From NCBI GenBank assembly GCA_050739575.1, contig JBOIBN010000001.1:35043-99042 (forward strand): DNA of 64,000 bases, read 5' to 3'. The notes under the pieces are model-generated. The model saw nothing but the letters and a program-made list of their open reading frames with translations. It was not told where the DNA came from and made no database searches. The stretch comes from JBOIBN01 sp050739575 (GTDB taxonomy: Bacteria; Pseudomonadota; Gammaproteobacteria; JAKDMP01). Made by a program: the position numbers and the translations under genes. How positions within the stretch are numbered: position 1 is the stretch's first letter; the number at the start of each line of letters is the position of its first letter. Shown here piece by piece: positions 1 to 9,228 of the stretch.

Positions 1-314
1 GTCCAGTAGGAATAGACCTGGCCTTTCGGTCTGATCTTGACGAGACGGCCGTCCGTGGTCATGTCTTCGATATAGACCGCCTCTCCCGACGTGAGCGCAA
101 CGCATTGGCCCGCGTTGACGCCTTCGGCAAGAAGCTCTTCGGCGGTCTGCTTGTCGCCCTCCGCCGCTATGGTTGCGATCTTGTCGAAAAGCGCCTGAGA
201 CTGGCATCCGGCGACGTTCGCGTTGATATGGCTCGGTCCTGTCGGAGCGGCTTGCGCGGACGTGGCCGAAGCCAGCGCCGCCAGCGCGGCTATGAAAAAG
301 GCTTTACGCATCAT
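1..314 (-). CDS. Small secreted protein, 3' end off the window (phage moron candidate)
   Basis: Reading leftward from ATG at 314 (a second in-frame ATG follows directly), 104 codons are open to the window edge with no stop. A G-rich Shine-Dalgarno stretch lies in 316-326. The start is a typical Sec signal peptide: MMRKAFFIAALAALASATS, then AQA-A as a probable cleavage site. The mature part contains two cysteines and no domain I recognise. It sits just before gpN and is transcribed against the tail operon, the usual position and orientation of a phage-carried cargo (moron) gene. Function unknown. Confidence 0.7.
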   Translation of the reverse strand, partial: MMRKAFFIAALAALASATSAQAAPTGPSHINANVAGCQSQALFDKIATIAAEGDKQTAEELLAEGVNAGQCVALTSGEAVYIEDMTTDGRLVKIRPKGQVYSYW

Positions 315-352
315 TTGAATCCCCCTCGAATGGTGGCCCGGAGCATAGCACC

Positions 353-1594
353 GTGAGCTGGCGCGATCAAATGCTGCCGGGCTCCTTCCGCGGCGCGCCG
401 TTCCTGATCAAGGTGGCGCGCACGGGCGTCGGGCGGCGCACGGAGCTGCATCAGTATCCGCTGCGCGATACGCCGTGGGCGGAGGATCTTGGGCGCCACG
501 CGCGGAGCTTCACGGTGGAATGCTTCGTGCTCGGGGCGGACTACATGAGCCAGCGCAATGCGCTGATGGATGCGCTCGAACAGGGCGGCGCGGGCACATT
601 AGTGCATCCGTATCTGGGGACGAAGAGCGTCGTCGTTAACGGCAGCGCGGACATCACCGAGGACACCGCCGAGGGCGGGATGGCGCGCTTCTCGATTCCG
701 TTCGCTGAAAGCGGCCAGAAGCTCGAGCCGGCGGCGGCGACCGATACGGCCGGTGCGGTCGCCGATCAGGCGTCAGCGGGCAATGCGGCGCTTGCGACGC
801 AGTTCAGCGACGACTTCGCGACCGAAGGGTATCCGCAGTGGGTGCAGGACGCGGCGAGCGCGAACACGAACGAGTTGACGGACACGCTCGATTCGCTGCG
901 GAGTTCCATTCCCGGCATTCCCGATTCCGTGGTGGCGTTCGATTCGCAGCTCGCGGAATTCAGCCAATCGCTCGCGAGCCTGATTCGCACGCCGTACAAC
1001 CTGGCGGCGTCTGTGGTGAGCTTGATCGCGGGCCTCGGCACGATCGCCGAGCAGCCGCTGGATGCGGTGAATCTCTATTCCACGCTGTCGACCTGGCAAC
1101 CCTCCGGACCGCTGCCGGCGGCGACGACGCCGGCGCGTGCGCAGGCGGCAGCGAACCAGCAGGCGCTGACGGATCTTGTGCAGCGCACGGCGATCATGCA
1201 GCAGGGCGCGGCTGCGTCGCGGGTGCCGGCGCAGAGCGGCACGGATACATCGGTGGACGGCACGCCGCTCGCGGGTTACGACACGGCCGATGTGGCGCTT
1301 GCCGTGCGCGATGCGATTACCGGTTCGATCGATACGCAGCAGCTCACGGCGCCCGACGCGGTATTCGATGCGCTGACGGATCTGCGCGCGGCCGTGGTGA
1401 CCGACTTCGATGCGCGCGCGGGAGCGCTCCCTTCGCTGGTGACTTTCACGCCGGCGACGGATCTGCCGGCGACCGTGATCGCCTGGCGTCTGTACGCGGA
1501 TGCGAGCCGCGATGCGGAGATCGTGCAGCGCAACGCCGTGGTCTATCCCGGAGCGGTGCCCGGCGGCGCGCCGCTGGAGGTGGCCAGTGCCTGA
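353..1594 (+). CDS. Mu gpN-like DNA circularisation / tail protein
   Basis: This 413-residue protein begins MSWRDQMLPGSFRGAPFLI and continues with the DNA-circularisation N-terminal domain pattern (W-x-D, SFRG, later a HQYPLRD segment), typical of Mu gpN (gene 43), a tail/baseplate protein. The first about 130 residues carry the recognisable domain; the rest is Ala-rich and probably helical. GTG is chosen as start because family members begin M-S-W-R-D; an internal ATG at 371 would remove this conserved start. The 3' end overlaps the next gene by 8 bases. Confidence 0.85.
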   Translation: MSWRDQMLPGSFRGAPFLIKVARTGVGRRTELHQYPLRDTPWAEDLGRHARSFTVECFVLGADYMSQRNALMDALEQGGAGTLVHPYLGTKSVVVNGSADITEDTAEGGMARFSIPFAESGQKLEPAAATDTAGAVADQASAGNAALATQFSDDFATEGYPQWVQDAASANTNELTDTLDSLRSSIPGIPDSVVAFDSQLAEFSQSLASLIRTPYNLAASVVSLIAGLGTIAEQPLDAVNLYSTLSTWQPSGPLPAATTPARAQAAANQQALTDLVQRTAIMQQGAAASRVPAQSGTDTSVDGTPLAGYDTADVALAVRDAITGSIDTQQLTAPDAVFDALTDLRAAVVTDFDARAGALPSLVTFTPATDLPATVIAWRLYADASRDAEIVQRNAVVYPGAVPGGAPLEVASA

Positions 1595-2627
1595 GCTGCA
1601 GCTCAAGGTCGGCGGCCAGATCTACAGCGGCTGGGAAGAGGTGCGCGTCTCGCGCGGCATAGACCAGCTTGCCGGCTCCTTCGAACTGAAACTCTCGGAG
1701 CGTTTCGACGGCACGAGCACACTGCGGCCGATCCGCTACGGCCAGAGCGCGACGGTGCTCGCCGACGGCGAGACGGTGATGACCGGCTTCATCGATACGG
1801 TCGCGCCGGACTACGACGACACCACGCACTTCCTGAACGTGTCCGGGCGCGATGCGACCGGCGACCTGGTGGACTGTGCGGCGATCCACAAGTCGAGCGT
1901 GTGGACGAATCAATCGCTCGCGCAGATCGCCTTCGACCTGGTGCAGCCGTTCAAGGCCGGCCTCGAGGTGATCGCCGACGTCGGCGCGCCCTTCCCGACC
2001 TGGCGGATCGAGCCGGGCGAAACCGTATTCGAAAATTTGGACCGCGCCGCGCGCTACCGCGGCGTGCTGCTGACTTCCGACGGCCTCGGCAATCTCGTGA
2101 TCACGCAGCCGGGCGCGGACGTCGCACCGGCGGCGCTGGTGCTCGGCCAGAACATTCTCCGCGCCCAGGGCCATTCCAGTTCGCTCGAACGCTTCGCCGA
2201 TTACATCGTGCGCGCGCAGCAGGCGGGCACCGATACGGTCTATGGCACGACTGCCGCTTCGCCGAGCGGCGAGGCGCTCGATTCCGCCGTCGGCCGCTAC
2301 CGCCCGACCGTAATCGTGGCCGAGGATATGGCCGACCAGGCCGCGTGCCAGACGCGCGCCAACTGGCAGCGTACGGTCGCCGCGGCGCGTTCGCAGCAGA
2401 TCGTCTATACCGTGAGCACCTGGCGTGCGGACGGACGCCTGTGGCAACCGAATGCGTTGGTGCCGGTGACCGATCCCTTCATGGGCATAGACGAGCGGCG
2501 CCTGATCTCGCGCGTTGACTTCGTGCTCGATTCGCAGGGCTCGCGCACCGAGCTGACGGTGGTGCCGCGTCACGCCTACGATCCGCAGCACCTGCCCGAT
2601 CCGCCGGCGGGCGGAGGGTTGTTCTGA
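1587..2627 (+). CDS. Mu gpP-like baseplate hub protein
   Basis: Starting at GTG 1587 with GGAGG at 1577-1581, the 346-residue product begins PELQLKVGGQIYSGWEEV and matches the Mu gpP family (43-kDa tail/baseplate hub, related in fold to T4 gp27). Features seen are the SRGIDQLAGSFEL segment and the phrase GFIDTVAPDYDD, typical of this family, where the ring of hub domains contacts the spike gp45. It overlaps gpN upstream and its stop shares a base with the ATG of the next gene, implying coupled translation. Confidence 0.85.
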   Translation: MPELQLKVGGQIYSGWEEVRVSRGIDQLAGSFELKLSERFDGTSTLRPIRYGQSATVLADGETVMTGFIDTVAPDYDDTTHFLNVSGRDATGDLVDCAAIHKSSVWTNQSLAQIAFDLVQPFKAGLEVIADVGAPFPTWRIEPGETVFENLDRAARYRGVLLTSDGLGNLVITQPGADVAPAALVLGQNILRAQGHSSSLERFADYIVRAQQAGTDTVYGTTAASPSGEALDSAVGRYRPTVIVAEDMADQAACQTRANWQRTVAAARSQQIVYTVSTWRADGRLWQPNALVPVTDPFMGIDERRLISRVDFVLDSQGSRTELTVVPRHAYDPQHLPDPPAGGGLF

Positions 2628-3193
2628 TGGAACTCGCACGCGTGCTCGCGCGGCGCATCCGCATGATCGCGGGCCGCGCCGTGATCAATCTCGCGAACGA
2701 CGCGCTCAAGGTGCAGAGCGTGCAGATCTCCGCACTCGATACCGAAGTGCTGCAGGCGCAGCGCTTCCAGGAGTACGGCTTTACGTCGGTGCCGCTCGCC
2801 GGCGCCGAAGGCATCTTCCTCGCGATCGCCGGCGTGCGCGGCCACACGATCGTCATCGCGAGCGACGACGGGCGCTATCGGCGGAAAAATCTGCAACCCG
2901 GCGAAGTCGCGCTCTACACCGACGAGGGCGATTACATTCAGCTCGCGCGCGGCAAGAAGATTCAAGTCGTGAGCGGCGGCGAGGTGGACGTGACCGGACC
3001 GAACGTGAACGTGATGGCCACGAGCAAGATCACCTGCGACACGCCGGAGCTGCACTGCACGGGCAAAATTACCGCCGCCGACGAGATCAGCTCCGACGTC
3101 GATTGCATTTCCGCCGGCGTGTCGGGCAAGGGCCATTTGACGACCGGCGTGCAGAGCGGCGGCGACTTGTCCGGCCCTCCGGAGGCGAGCTGA
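2627..3193 (+). CDS. Mu gp45-like baseplate spike (assembly protein V)
   Basis: The 188-residue protein matches phage baseplate assembly protein V/Mu gp45, the central membrane-piercing spike. The N-terminal half is an OB-like domain (VQSVQISALDTEVLQAQRFQ to GEVALYTDEGDYIQL), followed by a beta-helix-like stretch with alternating small residues (GGEVDVTGPNVNVMATS). The C-terminal part ends in Gly/Ser-rich sequence. Its ATG overlaps the gpP stop and its own stop overlaps the next ATG (TGATG). Confidence 0.85.
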   Translation: MELARVLARRIRMIAGRAVINLANDALKVQSVQISALDTEVLQAQRFQEYGFTSVPLAGAEGIFLAIAGVRGHTIVIASDDGRYRRKNLQPGEVALYTDEGDYIQLARGKKIQVVSGGEVDVTGPNVNVMATSKITCDTPELHCTGKITAADEISSDVDCISAGVSGKGHLTTGVQSGGDLSGPPEAS

Positions 3194-3639
3194 TGGACGC
3201 CGCATTGATCTGGAACCCGAACGGCTATGCCGACATTGCGCTTTCCGGCGGCGATCTCGCGCACGACGACGGACTCGAAACCGCGGTGATCCTGTCGCTG
3301 TTCTGCGATGCGCGCGCCGATGCGGACGACAGCCTCGACGCCGGCGCGGATCCGCGCGGCTACTGGGGCGACAGCTTCGCAGCCATTGCGGGCGACGTGA
3401 CCGGCTCGAAGCTGTGGCTGATCGTGCGCCAAAAGCAGCTTGCCGACGTCGCCAACCGCGCCCAGGAATATGCGGCGGCCGCGCTCGCATGGCTGGTCGA
3501 GGACGGCATCGCGGCGACGGTGAACGTGATCGCCGAGTGGATTGCACAGGGCACGCTCGCGCTGTCGATCGCGATCGCCAAGCCCGGATCGAACGACGTC
3601 TTTCAACGCCGTTATCAGTACGTTTGGAGCGCCCTTTAA
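3193..3639 (+). CDS. Mu gp46-like baseplate protein (GP46 family)
   Basis: The product of 148 residues has the family hallmarks: an early D-A-L-I-W segment, DDGLETAVILSLFCDARA near residues 25-45, and WGDSF. The C-terminal half is helical then beta (NVIAEWIAQGTLALSIAIAK). Mu gp46 is a baseplate wedge component between spike and gp47. ATG 3193 overlaps the preceding stop by one base, and its TAA overlaps the next ATG by one base. Confidence 0.85.
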   Translation: MDAALIWNPNGYADIALSGGDLAHDDGLETAVILSLFCDARADADDSLDAGADPRGYWGDSFAAIAGDVTGSKLWLIVRQKQLADVANRAQEYAAAALAWLVEDGIAATVNVIAEWIAQGTLALSIAIAKPGSNDVFQRRYQYVWSAL

Positions 3640-4721
3640 TGCCGTTTTCACGCCCCACGCTCGCTACGCTGATCGACCGCATCGCCGGCGACATCGAATC
3701 GCGCCTGCCCGGCTCCGACGCGCGCCTGCGCCGCAACCTGCTGACGATCCTCGGCCGCGCCGAGGCCGGTGCGACACACGGGCTCTACGGGCACCAGGAA
3801 TGGATCTCGCTGCAGGTCATCATCGATACCGCCGAAAACGACTGGCTGGAGCGCTGGGCGGCGATCTGGACGGTTGGGCGCAAGGGCGCCGGTGCCGCGC
3901 AGGGCAACCTTTTACTCACCGGCACGAACGGCGCGATCCTGCCTGCCGGCAGCAGCTATACGCGCAGCGACGGCGCGCTCTACACCACCGATGCCGATGC
4001 CACCATCGTCGCCGGTACCGCGACTGTAGCCGTGACCGCATCGCTTGCCGGCGTCGCCGGCGACACCGATGCGAATTCCACGCTGACGCTGGTGTCGTCC
4101 GTGACCGGCATCGATGCGGCGGCGACGGTGGATGCGGACGGCATCGAGGGCGGCGCGGACATCGAGGACGACGATTCGCTGCGCGTGCGCCTGCTCGATC
4201 GCATCGGCGCTCCGCCGACCGGCGGCAGCGATCCCGATTACGTGGCGTGGGCGGAAGAAGTCGCCGGCGTCACCCGCGCCTGGGTGTATCCGAAAGAGCA
4301 AGGCCCCGGCACGGTGGTGGTGCGCTTCGTGACCGACGACGCGCCGGGCGGCTTGATTCCCGACGATGCGACCGTGCAGGCGGTCGCCGCCAGCATCGTC
4401 GCCAAGCGCACGGTGACGGCGGACGTGTTCGTGTTCGCGCCGATCGCCGATCCGCTCGATCTGACCATTCAACTGGTTCCCGACACTATCGCGGTGCGCG
4501 CGGCCGTCACCGCCGAGATTGCCGACATGATTCTGCGCGAGGCCATCCCGGCCGGGACGCTCAATGGCAGTGTGCAGGTCGGCGAGATCATCCGCAGCCA
4601 CATTGACGAGGCGATCTCCATCGCTGACGGTGAGACCGATCACACGTTGCTGGTGCCGACCGCGAACGTGCAGCCGGCCATCGGCCACATCGTGACGCTG
4701 GGAACGATCACATGGGCCTGA
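3639..4721 (+). CDS. Mu gp47-like baseplate J protein
   Basis: A 360-residue baseplate J-like protein. It opens MPFSRPTLATLIDRIAGDIE and shows the family segments AGATHGLYGHQEWIS, then a run of Ig-like beta sequence with repeated Val/Thr/Ala (GTATVAVTASLAGVAGDTDA), and the GGSDPDYVAWAEEVAGVTRA region. It forms the wedge of the baseplate that meets the tail fibres. The 3' end overlaps the following start by ten bases. Confidence 0.87.
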   Translation: MPFSRPTLATLIDRIAGDIESRLPGSDARLRRNLLTILGRAEAGATHGLYGHQEWISLQVIIDTAENDWLERWAAIWTVGRKGAGAAQGNLLLTGTNGAILPAGSSYTRSDGALYTTDADATIVAGTATVAVTASLAGVAGDTDANSTLTLVSSVTGIDAAATVDADGIEGGADIEDDDSLRVRLLDRIGAPPTGGSDPDYVAWAEEVAGVTRAWVYPKEQGPGTVVVRFVTDDAPGGLIPDDATVQAVAASIVAKRTVTADVFVFAPIADPLDLTIQLVPDTIAVRAAVTAEIADMILREAIPAGTLNGSVQVGEIIRSHIDEAISIADGETDHTLLVPTANVQPAIGHIVTLGTITWA

Positions 4722-7234
4722 GCGCGGATACCTACGCCGCCACCGAACGTGCGCTGCTGCCGCCCGGCCGCGCGCTCGCCGATGGCGGCGAAGGCACGCT
4801 CACGGATCTGCTCGAGGCGCTCGCCCAGGAATTCTCGCGCGTGGATGCGAGCGGCGACGTGCTGCTGCAGGAAGCCTTCCCCGACACCGCCGTCGAGCTG
4901 CTTCCGGATTGGGAGCGCATCGCCAAACTGCCGTCCGCCTGCACGCCGGCCGGCCAGACGACGGCGCAGCGGCAGGCGTCGGTGGTGCGCAAACTCACGG
5001 CCAACGAAGCGCAGACGATTGCGTTCATCGTTGCACTCGCCGCGTCCTACGGCTATACGATCTCGATCGTGGAGCGCCGGGCGCTGCGCTTCGGCTACAA
5101 CGCCTATTGCGGCTACCCGTTCGGAAGCTGGGACTGGCAATTCGTGTGGGAGGCGCACAGCGAAGGCACGCCGATCGAAATGCTGTATTTCGACACGGGC
5201 CATTGCGGCGACGATTTCGGCGCCTTCGGCGATCCGACGATGGAGTGCCGCCTGAAGACCGGCAACCAGAGCCACATCATTCCGCGCTTCTGCTACGACT
5301 TCACCGGCTACAACCTGTTCCAGTATCGCGACATCGGTCGGCTGTTCTGGATCGGCCGCGCCGGATCTCTGTTCCAGGATACTGCCGGCACGGTGCCCGT
5401 CACTGCCTACGGCCAGACCGTGGGCTTGATTAAAGACCTCTCAGGTCACGGCGGCGATCTCATGCTCACGGTCGGGCCGGGCGCCGTGTACTCGCAGGAC
5501 GAGAACGGCTACGACTGCCTGGTGAGCGCGGGCGATTCGATGTACAGCGGCTCCGATGCCGATCTGCCGATGGGCGCGAACAACGTCCACATTGCCGCCA
5601 CGGTGGCCTTCGATCAGTTCACCAAAAACGCGAGCTGCTTCAACTACGGCACCAGCGCGATCCTCGAAGAGCGCGGCATCGGTCTCGACAATTCGACGCC
5701 GCAGAAAATGACCGCGAATATCTACAACGTCCAGGCCGACGGCCAGTCGCCGATCGCAGGCCAGCCTTACGTGATGGAGTGCGATGTGCTCTACCACACG
5801 GTCAGCCTGTATATCGACGGAGTCTTCGAGAGCAGCGCCACCGGCGTCGTCAATACGGTCAGCGGCGCACTCACGCTGTTCGGTTCGGCGTTGCCGGGAA
5901 AACTGTTTACCGGAAAGTTTTACGGCGGCGTGATCTTCGGTGGGAGTTCCTGGCCGCGCGCGGCCGTGACGCGCTGGCTCGGAGCGCTCGCGGGACAGAC
6001 GTTTCCCGGCTATGACCTGCTGCTGCTCGACCAGGCTTTCGCGCGCAGCTCTCAGGCGACGTGGACGGACCCGGCCGGGATCCTCCAGACGGCGAGCGCC
6101 AATGCGGCCCGCTATAACAATGATCGCGACACCGGCGAGGCTTACGGACTGCTGATCGAGGAGCCGCGTACCAATCAGATTACCGATCCGTTCAATCCGA
6201 CGACGTCGAATTGGGTGCAGACCAATGCGGCCGCGGCGCTCGCCCAGGGCACAGGCCCCGACGGTTCCAATTCGCTCATCAAGCTCACGACCGATGTCGT
6301 CGCGACCGTCGAACCGCACATGTACAACATCACCTGCCTGATCCCGGACCCCGCGCCCGACGTCATCAGCGTTCTGACGTGGGTGCAGCGCGGCAACTAC
6401 GACAACGGTGCGTCGCCGACGATCCGGATGCATTCCAAACAGACGCCGGCGCCTGGAGCGGGCACGCCGGTCGATGTGAGCGCGCGTATTCTGCAAGGCC
6501 CCGGCAGCGTAGATATCGCCGACTTTGACGCCGGGCTGGTGCAGGTATACGGGCTGTCGCAGACCGAACCCACGTTGATCGAAACACGCACGATGATTCC
6601 CTTGATCGCTGGTCAGACCTACATCCTCACCTGCCGCAACCGCGATCAGGCCATCGGCGCCCAGGTGGGCGACACCACCTTTTGGTACGCCCAGCAGTTC
6701 GAGTTCGCCGATTTCGCGAGCACGTTGATTCCGAGCGGCGTCGCCACGCGGCCCGGCGACGATGTCGCCATTCCCCCGACTTGGGCGGCGACCGAAGCCG
6801 GGTGCCTGTGGGGCGAATTCCGCGTCCGGAATCTGCCGCCGAATCCGTATCCGACATCTTCGGGCATCGTTGCAGCACTGGCATACACGGCCGCGAACAC
6901 CTTCATCGGAGTCAATGTGGATTCCAACGGCCAGTTGATTATTACCGGCCGTCTTGCCGGCAGCGCTTATCAGCAGGCTTATACGCCGAACGGAAGCATT
7001 GTCGCGGGGCAGAGCTACAAATTCGCCGCGTCCTGGTCCCCGACCGCGTTTCGCCTTTCGCTCAACGGTGCGGCCGTGATCAGCGCTGCGCAAACGCAAG
7101 CGCTGCCGACCGCGCCCAGCCAGTTCTTCGTCGGTTCGATTTCCGGCACCTATTACCTCAACGGCACCGTGCGTTCGCTGCGCTATGCCCCTTTCGCGCC
7201 CGCCAACGCGCAGCTGCAGGCGCTCGCTTCGTGA
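4712..7234 (+). CDS. Mu gp48-like tail protein fused to lectin-like domains
   Basis: The first about 190 of 840 residues are the gp48/YmfQ (DUF2313) domain, including LLPDWERIAKLPSACTP and a GYPFGSWDW turn region. Stand-alone members of this family end near here. The protein then continues for about 650 residues: a first concanavalin/LamG-like segment (about 205-430, with LFQDTAGTVPVTAYGQTVGL), a second sheet-rich region with GLLIEEPRTNQITDPF (about 430-680), and a C-terminal lectin-like domain (about 690-840). The fusion puts a probable receptor- or glycan-binding module directly on a baseplate/fibre-connecting protein. Domain borders are estimates by eye. Confidence 0.75.
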   Translation: MGLSADTYAATERALLPPGRALADGGEGTLTDLLEALAQEFSRVDASGDVLLQEAFPDTAVELLPDWERIAKLPSACTPAGQTTAQRQASVVRKLTANEAQTIAFIVALAASYGYTISIVERRALRFGYNAYCGYPFGSWDWQFVWEAHSEGTPIEMLYFDTGHCGDDFGAFGDPTMECRLKTGNQSHIIPRFCYDFTGYNLFQYRDIGRLFWIGRAGSLFQDTAGTVPVTAYGQTVGLIKDLSGHGGDLMLTVGPGAVYSQDENGYDCLVSAGDSMYSGSDADLPMGANNVHIAATVAFDQFTKNASCFNYGTSAILEERGIGLDNSTPQKMTANIYNVQADGQSPIAGQPYVMECDVLYHTVSLYIDGVFESSATGVVNTVSGALTLFGSALPGKLFTGKFYGGVIFGGSSWPRAAVTRWLGALAGQTFPGYDLLLLDQAFARSSQATWTDPAGILQTASANAARYNNDRDTGEAYGLLIEEPRTNQITDPFNPTTSNWVQTNAAAALAQGTGPDGSNSLIKLTTDVVATVEPHMYNITCLIPDPAPDVISVLTWVQRGNYDNGASPTIRMHSKQTPAPGAGTPVDVSARILQGPGSVDIADFDAGLVQVYGLSQTEPTLIETRTMIPLIAGQTYILTCRNRDQAIGAQVGDTTFWYAQQFEFADFASTLIPSGVATRPGDDVAIPPTWAATEAGCLWGEFRVRNLPPNPYPTSSGIVAALAYTAANTFIGVNVDSNGQLIITGRLAGSAYQQAYTPNGSIVAGQSYKFAASWSPTAFRLSLNGAAVISAAQTQALPTAPSQFFVGSISGTYYLNGTVRSLRYAPFAPANAQLQALAS

Positions 7235-7252
7235 ACATCATAGGAGATCATC

Positions 7253-7783
7253 GTGGACTATCCAGTATCTGATGACACCGTCGGCCTGGTGGCCGGCAAA
7301 TTCAGCGACGGCGATCCGACCAGCGGCATCCCCGCATCGCGCTGGCCCTCGGAAACGGCGGACGCCATCATGGACGAGCTGATCGCCGTTATCGTGCAGG
7401 GCGGCCTCACGCCCGCCGAAGCGACGCTCACGCAGGTGCGCGACGCGATTCTCGCGATCGTCACCGCGGCACTGGGTACCGCAATTCCCAAGGACAAGTT
7501 CAATGCGACGGCCGATCCGGTCGTGACCAACGACAGCAGTCAGGGCTACAGCGAAGGCTCGCGCTGGTTCAACACGACGACGCCGGACGTGTTCGTGTGC
7601 ATCAATCCTGCTGTCGGTGCCGCGGTGTGGCTGAAGTCCACGCTCGAACTCGCGGATCTCGCGAACTTCGCCGTTAAAAATGCCGACAACGAATTCAGCG
7701 CGGGCCAGAGCGTGACCGGCAATCTCACGATTGACGGCAACATCTACTCGACCGGCGTGGTCCAGGCCGGTGTGACGCTGTGA
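7253..7783 (+). CDS. Short phage tail-fibre-like protein
   Basis: A 176-residue protein preceded by AGGAGAT. The N-terminal half resembles the start of many tail fibres: a Gly/Pro-rich lead, then ETADAIMDELIAVIVQGGL, PAEATLTQVRDAI. The middle has GSRWFNTTTPDVFVCINPAVG, a small beta module common in fibres (tail protein windows for tag-like features), and the end has a short repeat-like FSAGQSVTGNLTIDGNIY typical of trimeric fibre shafts. Probably a short fibre or fibre N-terminal adaptor. Its TGA overlaps the next GTG. Confidence 0.55.
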   Translation: MDYPVSDDTVGLVAGKFSDGDPTSGIPASRWPSETADAIMDELIAVIVQGGLTPAEATLTQVRDAILAIVTAALGTAIPKDKFNATADPVVTNDSSQGYSEGSRWFNTTTPDVFVCINPAVGAAVWLKSTLELADLANFAVKNADNEFSAGQSVTGNLTIDGNIYSTGVVQAGVTL

Positions 7784-8763
7784 GCCTTGCCGCGCAAAAG
7801 TTCATAGACGCGCTCGGCTTCGACGTGGCTGATATCTTCGAGCCGTGGGAATCGGGCGATCCGCATGCGGCCGACACCGGTTTCCAGAACGCGGCCGGCG
7901 ACGATCTGTCCGCCGTGCTCGCACCGCTTTCGGTCGGCTCCGCGATCGATCACGACACCATGTTCCAGAACGGCGCCGGCACCGACCTGAACGCGATCTT
8001 CGCGAAGAAGGGCTCGCGCAGCGGATCGGCGATCAGCGCGACAATTCCCTCGACCGCGAACGCCGTCACCCATGCGCCCGGCGGTACGGCGAGCGCGGAC
8101 CTGACCTGCGTCCCCGCCGGCGGCTCCGGAACGGGCTACACGTTCTTGTGGACCGTCGTGAGCGGCAGCGCGACGATCACCAATGCGACCTCGCCGACCT
8201 GCACCGTGCAGGAAGCGGTGCCCGGTACCGGTTCCATCACGAGCACCTTCAAGTGCCATGTCGTGGATTCCGCCAGCAATTCCTGCGACAGCAACAACGG
8301 CGTCGTTACATTCAAATATGTCGCCGTCGGCGGCAGCGATTGCCTGCGGCTCGATCAATGGCTCGCGCCCACGGTGCAGGTGCGCGACGCCCACAAGGGG
8401 ATGTTGCTCGATGCGCGCACCGACGCCGACGAATTCTGCCGGCTGCCGATCGTGAACGATCCGACCATCATCCTGCAGCTCTGCTACCGGCTCATCGCGG
8501 CCAACGGATACGCGATCGAGTGCACCGTGAGCACGCCATTCACACTTCCCGACGGAGAAAGCTATCCGGCGCCGCGGATGCTCGGCCGGATGTTGCTCTG
8601 TCACGAAACCCGTGAATGGTCGCCGATCGTGACCGTCCAGTCATTGGGACGCTGCGCGGCCATGCTCATCAGCCTGGGCGGCGCGAGCTATGCCGGCGGC
8701 GACGAGCCGAACAAGCGCAGCTATTCCCACAACACCCGCAAGTTTGGACCCATCTCACCGTAA
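7780..8763 (+). CDS. Phage tail-associated protein with Ig-like and Hint-like domains
   Basis: GTG start overlaps the preceding stop (GTGA). The 327-residue product has an N-terminal linker (to about 85), an Ig/PKD-like domain (about 90-185, with SGTGYTFLWTVVSGSATIT) and a C-terminal domain of about 131 residues, 188-318. That domain begins at Cys188 (DCLRLDQWL), has the Hint block-B-like phrase GYAIECTVSTPFTLPDG, and ends in SYSHN at 314-318 with His317-Asn318, the terminal His-Asn expected of Hint self-processing domains. The canonical block-B His is replaced by Thr here, so activity is uncertain. Similar Hint domains occur in phage tail-region proteins. Confidence 0.55.
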   Translation: MSLAAQKFIDALGFDVADIFEPWESGDPHAADTGFQNAAGDDLSAVLAPLSVGSAIDHDTMFQNGAGTDLNAIFAKKGSRSGSAISATIPSTANAVTHAPGGTASADLTCVPAGGSGTGYTFLWTVVSGSATITNATSPTCTVQEAVPGTGSITSTFKCHVVDSASNSCDSNNGVVTFKYVAVGGSDCLRLDQWLAPTVQVRDAHKGMLLDARTDADEFCRLPIVNDPTIILQLCYRLIAANGYAIECTVSTPFTLPDGESYPAPRMLGRMLLCHETREWSPIVTVQSLGRCAAMLISLGGASYAGGDEPNKRSYSHNTRKFGPISP

Positions 8764-8778
8764 ATCAGGAGAACCTCG

Positions 8779-9219
8779 ATGCTCGCCTTTAACAAGTTCA
8801 ACGCCTTCGTACTTGCCGTCGCGACGAAAAAGATCGATCTCAATGCAGACACGCTCAAGATCATGCTCACGGATACGGCGTCGGTGGTGACCAATTCCGT
8901 CAAGACCGACATCACCGAAATATCCGCCGGCAACGGCTACAGCGCCGGCGGCGCTGCCGTCGGAAGCAATTCCGCCTCGCAGACCTCCGGCACCATGAAG
9001 GTGGTCGGCGACGCCGTGACCTTCACCGCCAGCGGCGGCGCGATCGCGCAGTTCCGCTACCTGGTGCTTTACGACGATACCGCCGCGAGCAAGGATCTGA
9101 TCGGTTGGTGGGACAACGGCAGTGAAGTCAATCTCGGCGACGGCTCGAGCTTCACGCTCGGCGACGATTTCAGCGGGGATAACTGGGATGCCACGACGCC
9201 GCTCTTTACGCTGGCGTAA
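8779..9219 (+). CDS. Conserved phage virion-associated protein of unknown function
   Basis: A 146-residue protein with a strong SD (AGGAGAA). It belongs to a family frequent in siphovirus and Mu-like structural regions, recognisable from DLNADTLKIMLTDTA, ITEISAGNGYSAGG, ASQTSGTMKVVGDAVTFTA, SGGAIAQFRYLVLYDDT and LIGWWDNGSEVNL. The fold is probably an all-beta jelly-roll-like unit. Its role (fibre accessory or decoration) is not established in what I know. Confidence 0.6.
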   Translation: MLAFNKFNAFVLAVATKKIDLNADTLKIMLTDTASVVTNSVKTDITEISAGNGYSAGGAAVGSNSASQTSGTMKVVGDAVTFTASGGAIAQFRYLVLYDDTAASKDLIGWWDNGSEVNLGDGSSFTLGDDFSGDNWDATTPLFTLA

Positions 9220-9228
9220 CGCACGACG

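Noticed and set aside
1446..2639. Long open frame on the minus strand opposite the gpP gene
   Set aside because: Arg-rich and biased, with no recognisable domain; gpP on the plus strand has clear family sequence, RBS and coupling.
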